From: Bryobacteraceae bacterium
GTDB lineage: Bacteria; Acidobacteriota; Terriglobia; Bryobacterales; Bryobacteraceae
Length of the DNA stretch: 9,975 bases
Assembly (NCBI GenBank): GCA_014379815.1
Contig: JACMLA010000495.1
Span: 1-9,975, forward strand
Direction of reading: 5' to 3'
Positions 5,365 to 9,975 of the stretch are shown in pieces (position 1 is the first letter of the stretch; every line of letters begins with the position of its first letter). The position numbers and the translations under genes are program-made. The notes under the pieces were generated by a model, which worked only from the letters and a program-made list of their open reading frames with translations, did no database searches and was not told the DNA's origin.

Positions 5365-7917
5365 TTATTCCATTCCCCATTTTAATAAAGAATTGCAAGG
5401 CCTGGTGAGCGGATTCTCATCGTGATTGGGACTCACCCGCAGACTATATCCAAGAAGACCCGTCTGATGAGGAACGAATTCCTTTCCGAACGTCCAGGCT
5501 GTTCCTCGTTGCTCGATTGCAGGCAAGTTCAGAACTTGTCCGTCTTCCAGCTGTCCACCCGGACCGACACGTCCAACAACTGCTTCCACACGAACATCGG
5601 AAGGCTGCAGACCTGCAAGGTCAATCGTTGTCCGGATTGGAATTATCGAACCACTCATGATGGACGCGTCTGGAGCCGGTCCCATATCAACAAACTTTAT
5701 ACCGTGCCACACGTTTTGTACAGTACCGTTCCACCGTGAGCGTTCCCGGGCTGTCGTAAAGCGCGCAGCATGAATGGCGCTCCAGGCTTCATGAGCGGGC
5801 TGGTACATGTTCTGCATGTACTCTCCAACCATGCGCTGACAGTTAAATGCTGGGCTGATGTTCGTCAGACACTGCTTCATGCGACCAACCCACTCTTCCG
5901 GTACGTTGTCCTCGCCGCCGGAATAGTACATGGGTACAATCTCGTTCTCAAGAAGTGAGTAGATTGCACTTGCATGAAACTCATCCTGATCCTCGGCGTA
6001 AGGAACCCGGTCTCCGATTGCCCATCCGCCCGAGATCTCGTAAGCTTCGTCAAACCATCCGTCGAGGATGCTGAAGTTAAGAACGCCGTTGATACTGGCC
6101 TTCATGCCCGATGTGCCACAGGCTTCTTCCCCGCGGCGGGGCGTATTCAGCCACAAGTCGACACCCTGGACCATGTCCCGTGCCACTTCAATTCCGTAGT
6201 CTTCCAGAAACACCAGACGCCGGGCGAGCGCAGGATCTTTCGAGAGCTGGTAAATATCCCGGATAAAGGTCTTGCCCGGATGGTCCTTCGGATGCGCTTT
6301 GCCCGCGATCACAATCTGAACCGGCATCTCCGTATTAGTCAGCAGTTTGCGAAGACGGTTTACATCGCGGAATAAAAGTGTCGCTCTCTTGTAGGTTGCA
6401 AAGCGGCGCGCAAATCCAATCGTGAAGGCCTCCGGATCCAGGACTTCGGACAATCGGCGCACTTCGGCGTTGGAAGCTTTCCGGTCCTGCGCAAAACGAG
6501 CCATACGCTCGCGTACGAAAGCAATTAGCCGTCGCTTGCGACGCTTGTGCGCTTCCCACAATTCCTGGTCCGGGATGTCGCGGACAAGGTCCCAGGTGCG
6601 TGTGTCAGGGTACCGTTCCCGCCAGTCAGGCTGCAGATATTGATCGAAAACCAACGCAAAATCGCCGTTCAGGTAGCTCGGCAAGTGAACGCCATTGGTG
6701 ACGGACGTGATCGGGATTTCCGGAGTGGGCAGATTCGGCCAGAGATCCTGCCACATGTCCTGCGACACTTCCCGATGCAGCTTACTCACGGCGTTGCGGT
6801 ACGCAGAAGTTTTGAACGCCAGAATCGCCATCGAGAACCGCTCGTTATTGTCGGCAGGATTCTTGCGCCCCAGCGAGAGAAACTGATCGAAGGTGATGCC
6901 CGAGCTCACACAGTACTCATGAAAGTACTCGTACATGACACCGGCATCGAAGATATCGATACCGGCAGGCACGGAGGTGTGCGTCGTGAAGACGTTATTG
7001 TGCCGGCTGGCTTCGTGAGCCTCCTCGAAAGAAAGACCCTCTTCCTGCATCAGAAGCCGGATACGCTCGATCGCAAGGAATGCGGAGTGGCCCTCGTTCA
7101 TGTGGAACACGGTGGGACTCAGACCCATCGCCTTCAGGGCGCGAATTCCTCCAATGCCCAGAACAATTTCCTGGCGCATTCGGATGTAGATGTCGCCACC
7201 ATACAGTGAGTCGGTGATGTCGCGTTCGAAGTCGCGTGTGTTCTCCGGAAGGTTAGTGTCCAGACAATACAGATTGACGCGACCCACCTGGATGCGCCAG
7301 ACCTTAATCGCAACCGGACCCGTCGGCAGCTTCACGGAAACCTTTAATTCCTTGCCCGTTTCGTCATAAACTTCGCTGACGGGCAAAGTATAAAAGTCAT
7401 TGATGGGATAACGTTCCTGCTGCCACCCGTCCTGATTGAGGTACTGCCGCAGGTAGCCCATCTGGTACAGCAGACCAACCGCGGTCAGGGGCATATCCGC
7501 GTCGCTGGACGCCTTAAGGTGATCTCCCGACAACAGACCAAGTCCGCCAGAATAGATAGGCAGGCATTCGGTTAGACCGTACTCCATCGAGAAATACGCG
7601 ATCAGCTGGTCGGATTTCCCGGAGCTCGATGCCTGCATGTACGCGTCGTACCGCTCACACGCACGTCGATACAGAGCAAGCAGTCGCGGATCTGCCGCAG
7701 CCCGTTCCAGCGTCTCTTCCGATACCCGGCCCAGCATCAGAACAGGGTTGTTGCCACACGCTTTCCACAAAGCCGGGTCGATCCGGCGGAAGAAAGTCCT
7801 TAGATTATGATCCCAGGTCCAGAGCAGGTTGTAAGCCAGCTCAGACATACGCGAGAGAGAGGGCGGCAGTGCCGGACGCACTAAGAACGCTTTGAGCGGT
7901 TTGATTTGGAAGGCCAT
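5365..7917 (-). CDS. glgP: Alpha-glucan (glycogen/maltodextrin) phosphorylase, GT35
   Basis: An 850-residue cytoplasmic enzyme that releases glucose-1-phosphate from the ends of alpha-1,4-glucan using phosphate and pyridoxal phosphate. The N-terminal ~100 residues (LAYNLLWTWDHNLRTFF, then DPALWKACGNNPVLML) form the extra N-terminal domain (DUF3417-type) seen in the TIGR02094 class, which includes the Mycobacterium GlgP of similar length. This is not the E. coli-type layout. Catalytic landmarks follow in order: YFSMEYGL (108-115), YSGGLGLLSGDHLKASSD (122-139), HMNEGHSAF (272-280), GFARRFATYKRA (501-512), and GTSGMKASINGVLNF (601-615) with the PLP lysine at K606. No frameshift or missing key residue is seen. 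The residues after about 740 are a less conserved beta-rich tail. The ATG at 7917 has only a weak GAAG upstream. It heads a minus-strand run with the zinc-ribbon and dehydrogenase genes and is divergent from egtB. Confidence 0.96.
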   Translation of the reverse strand: MAFQIKPLKAFLVRPALPPSLSRMSELAYNLLWTWDHNLRTFFRRIDPALWKACGNNPVLMLGRVSEETLERAAADPRLLALYRRACERYDAYMQASSSGKSDQLIAYFSMEYGLTECLPIYSGGLGLLSGDHLKASSDADMPLTAVGLLYQMGYLRQYLNQDGWQQERYPINDFYTLPVSEVYDETGKELKVSVKLPTGPVAIKVWRIQVGRVNLYCLDTNLPENTRDFERDITDSLYGGDIYIRMRQEIVLGIGGIRALKAMGLSPTVFHMNEGHSAFLAIERIRLLMQEEGLSFEEAHEASRHNNVFTTHTSVPAGIDIFDAGVMYEYFHEYCVSSGITFDQFLSLGRKNPADNNERFSMAILAFKTSAYRNAVSKLHREVSQDMWQDLWPNLPTPEIPITSVTNGVHLPSYLNGDFALVFDQYLQPDWRERYPDTRTWDLVRDIPDQELWEAHKRRKRRLIAFVRERMARFAQDRKASNAEVRRLSEVLDPEAFTIGFARRFATYKRATLLFRDVNRLRKLLTNTEMPVQIVIAGKAHPKDHPGKTFIRDIYQLSKDPALARRLVFLEDYGIEVARDMVQGVDLWLNTPRRGEEACGTSGMKASINGVLNFSILDGWFDEAYEISGGWAIGDRVPYAEDQDEFHASAIYSLLENEIVPMYYSGGEDNVPEEWVGRMKQCLTNISPAFNCQRMVGEYMQNMYQPAHEAWSAIHAARFTTARERSRWNGTVQNVWHGIKFVDMGPAPDASIMSGSIIPIRTTIDLAGLQPSDVRVEAVVGRVGPGGQLEDGQVLNLPAIEQRGTAWTFGKEFVPHQTGLLGYSLRVSPNHDENPLTRPCNSLLKWGME

Positions 7918-7949
7918 GCTTCAGACGAAACTGTGTGCAGCGAACCTCT

Positions 7950-7977
7950 ACTGTAGCATCGGGCCGATGCAGTGAAA
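7950..7977. promoter_or_regulatory. 15-nt palindrome in the glgP/egtB divergent region, overlapping a possible glgP promoter
   Basis: GCATCGG-G-CCGATGC (7956-7970) is a perfect 7+1+7 inverted repeat in the roughly 117-nt region between the glgP and egtB starts. On the minus strand a weak promoter-like pair flanks it: TTTCAC (7977-7972) and TACAGT (7955-7950), 16 nt apart, with the palindrome filling the spacer. The palindrome is directly visible. The promoter match is poor at -35 (about 2 of 6) and moderate at -10 (about 4 of 6). The arrangement would suit a repressor site controlling glgP, and perhaps egtB, but this is inference. Confidence 0.3.
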
Positions 7978-8034
7978 TTGTCCCACGCAGCGCAGATTTC
8001 CGGGCTCCCCGGCGCTCCGTGGCATCTTAAGGGC

Positions 8035-9222
8035 ATGGCTTGTTTCGGCAGCGACCTCGCGGCTCTGCGAAAGGCTCGCACAACAGTGGATCAGGTCCTT
8101 GCGCTGGTAACTCCGGACAGTCTTTACGAACGTCCCATCGCCGAGCGTCACCGGACCGTTTTCTACATCGGGCACCTCGAAGCGTTCGACCACAACTTGC
8201 TCAAAACCGAAGCTGGCCTGGCTGATTTTGCTCCTGAGCTGGATCGGTTGTTTGCCTTCGGAATCGATCCCGGGCCCGACGCTTTGCCTTCCGACAAAGT
8301 ATCCGACTGGCCCGAAATTGAGGTCATTGCGGACTACCGGTCGCGCGTTCGGGAAGAAGTCGACTCGGTCTGGGATGCTGCTCCGGAATTGCTGCGACAC
8401 ATCGCAATTGAGCACCGGTTGATGCACGCCGAAACTCTGGCGTACATGCTTCATAATTTCCCGCACTCCCGCCTCGTGTCCCCCATCGCCAAAGAACACG
8501 TCGAAACTCACGGTCCCGTGCACAATGAGGCAGTCCCGGTTGCGGCAGGCGAAGTCTCTCTGGGTAAAAAACGCGACACCGGTTTCGGTCAGGACAACGA
8601 GTTCGAAGCCTCATCCATCGAGGTTGCCGGCTTTCTTATGGACCGGCGAAAAGTCAGCAACGGGGAGTACCTGGAATTCGTTCGCACAGGAGCACCAGTA
8701 CCCTGCTTCTGGGAAGGTGATAAGAGGGAAGCAGGTAAGGATCGCTTCCTGTTACGCCGCATGTTCGATTGCATTCCTCTGCCACTGGACTGGCCTGTGT
8801 GGGTTACTCAGGAGGAAGCTTCGCTCTATGCTGCCTGGCGCGGCGGACGCCTGCCGGTGGAGGCCGAATGGCAGCTCGCGGCTAGCGGCGCAAATCCGGA
8901 AGGTGGTAACTTCGATGCCCGGCGTTTCGACCCCGAGGCGGTGACTGCAAACCCCGGCTCTGCGACTTCGGCGGGCGTCGAAGATTTATGGGGAAACGGA
9001 TGGGAGTGGACCGCATCTCTCTTCCGTCCGTTCCCGGGATTTGTGCCTTACGCGTACTACCCGGGTTACTCCGCCGACTTCTTCGATCAGGAGCATTATG
9101 TGCTGAAAGGCGCTTCCCCCCGGACCGATGGTGTCTTCACCCGGCCGACGTTCCGTAACTGGTTTCGAAAAGACTACCCTCATGTGTTCTCCTCGTTTCG
9201 ATGCGTCTATCAGTTGAGCTAG
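8035..9222 (+). CDS. egtB: EgtB-like hercynine/ergothioneine sulfoxide synthase (DinB + FGE-sulfatase domains)
   Basis: A non-heme iron enzyme that joins hercynine to a thiol donor (gamma-glutamylcysteine or cysteine) with O2 in ergothioneine synthesis. From ATG 8035 it has 395 residues, a little short for the family. An N-terminal DinB-like domain spans about 5-150, with the expected iron ligands H47 (in YIGHLEAF) and the pair H127/H131 (EHRLMHAE). The C-terminal FGE-sulfatase domain (about 165-392) shows GFGQDNEFE, VSNGEYLEFV, GRLPVEAEW, DLWGNGWEWT, PFPGF and RNWFRKDYPHVFSSFR. ATG 8035 is preferred because the first conserved helix begins right after it and AAGGG lies just upstream, though very close. 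A GTG at 7972 would add 21 residues but has no ribosome binding site and abuts the palindrome. The sequence does not decide the thiol donor. It overlaps egtD by 22 nt. Confidence 0.9.
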   Translation: MACFGSDLAALRKARTTVDQVLALVTPDSLYERPIAERHRTVFYIGHLEAFDHNLLKTEAGLADFAPELDRLFAFGIDPGPDALPSDKVSDWPEIEVIADYRSRVREEVDSVWDAAPELLRHIAIEHRLMHAETLAYMLHNFPHSRLVSPIAKEHVETHGPVHNEAVPVAAGEVSLGKKRDTGFGQDNEFEASSIEVAGFLMDRRKVSNGEYLEFVRTGAPVPCFWEGDKREAGKDRFLLRRMFDCIPLPLDWPVWVTQEEASLYAAWRGGRLPVEAEWQLAASGANPEGGNFDARRFDPEAVTANPGSATSAGVEDLWGNGWEWTASLFRPFPGFVPYAYYPGYSADFFDQEHYVLKGASPRTDGVFTRPTFRNWFRKDYPHVFSSFRCVYQLS

Positions 9223-9975
9223 AGTTCGCCCAGGAGGTTCGCCGGGGCTTAACCTCTTCCCCTCAGAAAACGCTCCCCACCCGATACCTGTACGACGAGG
9301 TAGGCAGCGCACTGTTCGACGCGATCACCGCGCTCCCCGAGTATGGACTCACAAATGCCGACGTCCGCTTACTCACAGTGCATTCCTCGGAGATCGAGCA
9401 TCTCTGTGCCGGCGTTACCGATGTCGTAGAACTTGGGAGCGGCAACGGTACCAAGACCAGAGTCATACTCACAGCCTTTCCTCCCGCGGTGACCTACCGG
9501 CCCGTCGATATATCCGCTGCTGCGCTGGAACGCTGCACAAGAGAGATGCACGGGTTTCGAACCATCCCGGTAGAAGCCGACTTTCTCTCAGGCCTCGATC
9601 AGGTTTCAGACCGTCGTCCCACTGACGGGCATATGTTGACTCTGTTCCTCGGAAGCAACATCGGCAACTTTAACCGGCATGAGATCATCCCGTTTCTTAC
9701 CGCGATCCGGCAACGTCTTCGGACAGGAGATTACTTCCTCATCGGTGCGGATCTGATCAAGCCCGCCGACCAGTTGATCCTCGCGTACGACGACCCCGCC
9801 GGAGTTACCGCGGCGTTCAACCGCAATTTGCTGGCACGCGTCAACCGTCAGCTTGAAGGGAACTTCCATCTGCAATCCTACGATCATCAGGCCTTATGGA
9901 ACAGCCCCGACCGCAGAATCGAAATGCATCTGCTGGCGCGTTCGGATCAGAACGTCCGGCTAGGCGCGATAGACC
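9201..9975 (+). CDS. egtD: Histidine N-alpha-methyltransferase EgtD, 3' end cut by window edge
   Basis: An S-adenosylmethionine-dependent enzyme that trimethylates histidine to hercynine, the first step of ergothioneine synthesis. The 258 visible codons from ATG 9201 stay open to the edge and cover most of the usual ~320 residues. Family landmarks: YLYDEVGSALFDAITALPEY (30-48), the SAM loop VVELGSGNGTKT (75-86), PVDIS (101-105), LFLGSNIGNF (148-157) containing the histidine-contacting Asn (N156), and AYDDPAGVTAAFNRN (195-209) with LLARVNRQL and IEMHLLAR after it. The segment after LPEY reads GLTNAD rather than the commoner YxTRxE. The start overlaps the end of egtB by 22 nt in another frame and no clear ribosome binding site is seen. 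It is chosen because the conserved FAQEVRRGL stretch begins at residue 9 and no better start exists; translation is probably coupled to egtB. Confidence 0.94.
   Translation, partial: MRLSVELEFAQEVRRGLTSSPQKTLPTRYLYDEVGSALFDAITALPEYGLTNADVRLLTVHSSEIEHLCAGVTDVVELGSGNGTKTRVILTAFPPAVTYRPVDISAAALERCTREMHGFRTIPVEADFLSGLDQVSDRRPTDGHMLTLFLGSNIGNFNRHEIIPFLTAIRQRLRTGDYFLIGADLIKPADQLILAYDDPAGVTAAFNRNLLARVNRQLEGNFHLQSYDHQALWNSPDRRIEMHLLARSDQNVRLGAID

Noticed and set aside
7972..8034. Use of GTG 7972 as the egtB start
   Set aside because: It has no ribosome binding site, lies one base from the palindrome, and the added 21 residues do not resemble EgtB; ATG 8035 begins just before the first conserved helix.
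7948..8523. A 191-codon minus-strand frame opposite the start of egtB
   Set aside because: It is antisense to the conserved DinB domain of EgtB, shows no domain of its own, and crosses the divergent control region.

Overview
The window looks like a piece of an Acidobacteriota chromosome, probably close to Solibacter/Bryobacterales. I infer this from the gene families together: a Planctomycete-type cytochrome/DUF1549 protein, a Tat-exported amidohydrolase, a Mycobacterium-like 850-residue glucan phosphorylase, a two-gene egtB-egtD set, and small Cys-rich proteins. The DNA is moderately GC-rich and densely coded, with no intergenic gap above about 135 bases. No rRNA, tRNA, CRISPR array or insertion sequence was seen.

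Layout. From the left edge to 7917 every supported gene is on the minus strand. Positions 1-2501 hold an exported two-gene unit: an amidohydrolase followed 20 nt later by a PSCyt1/DUF1549 protein that runs off the left edge. Positions 2634-3036 hold a hicB-hicA toxin-antitoxin pair whose hicA has lost one base and is frameshifted. Positions 3112-7917 hold a tight four-gene run, read right to left: glgP, a Cys-rich zinc-ribbon protein, a polyol-type zinc dehydrogenase and a DUF2225-like zinc-ribbon/TPR protein. The last three are separated by only 1 and 5 nt. A terminator-like hairpin and a leader that may mask a ribosome binding site lie between glgP and the others.

A divergent intergenic region of about 117 bases with a 15-nt palindrome separates glgP from a plus-strand ergothioneine unit, egtB (8035-9222) overlapping egtD (9201 to the right edge).

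How the genes work together. glgP releases glucose-1-phosphate from storage glucan, and the dehydrogenase probably oxidises a sugar alcohol, so this run fits carbon-reserve metabolism. The job of the two zinc-ribbon proteins is unknown. EgtD trimethylates histidine to hercynine, and EgtB adds the sulfur in ergothioneine synthesis. I found no convincing new biological system. The items most worth a second look are the single-base lesion in hicA, the uncharacterised zinc-ribbon proteins around the dehydrogenase, and the regulatory structures flanking glgP.
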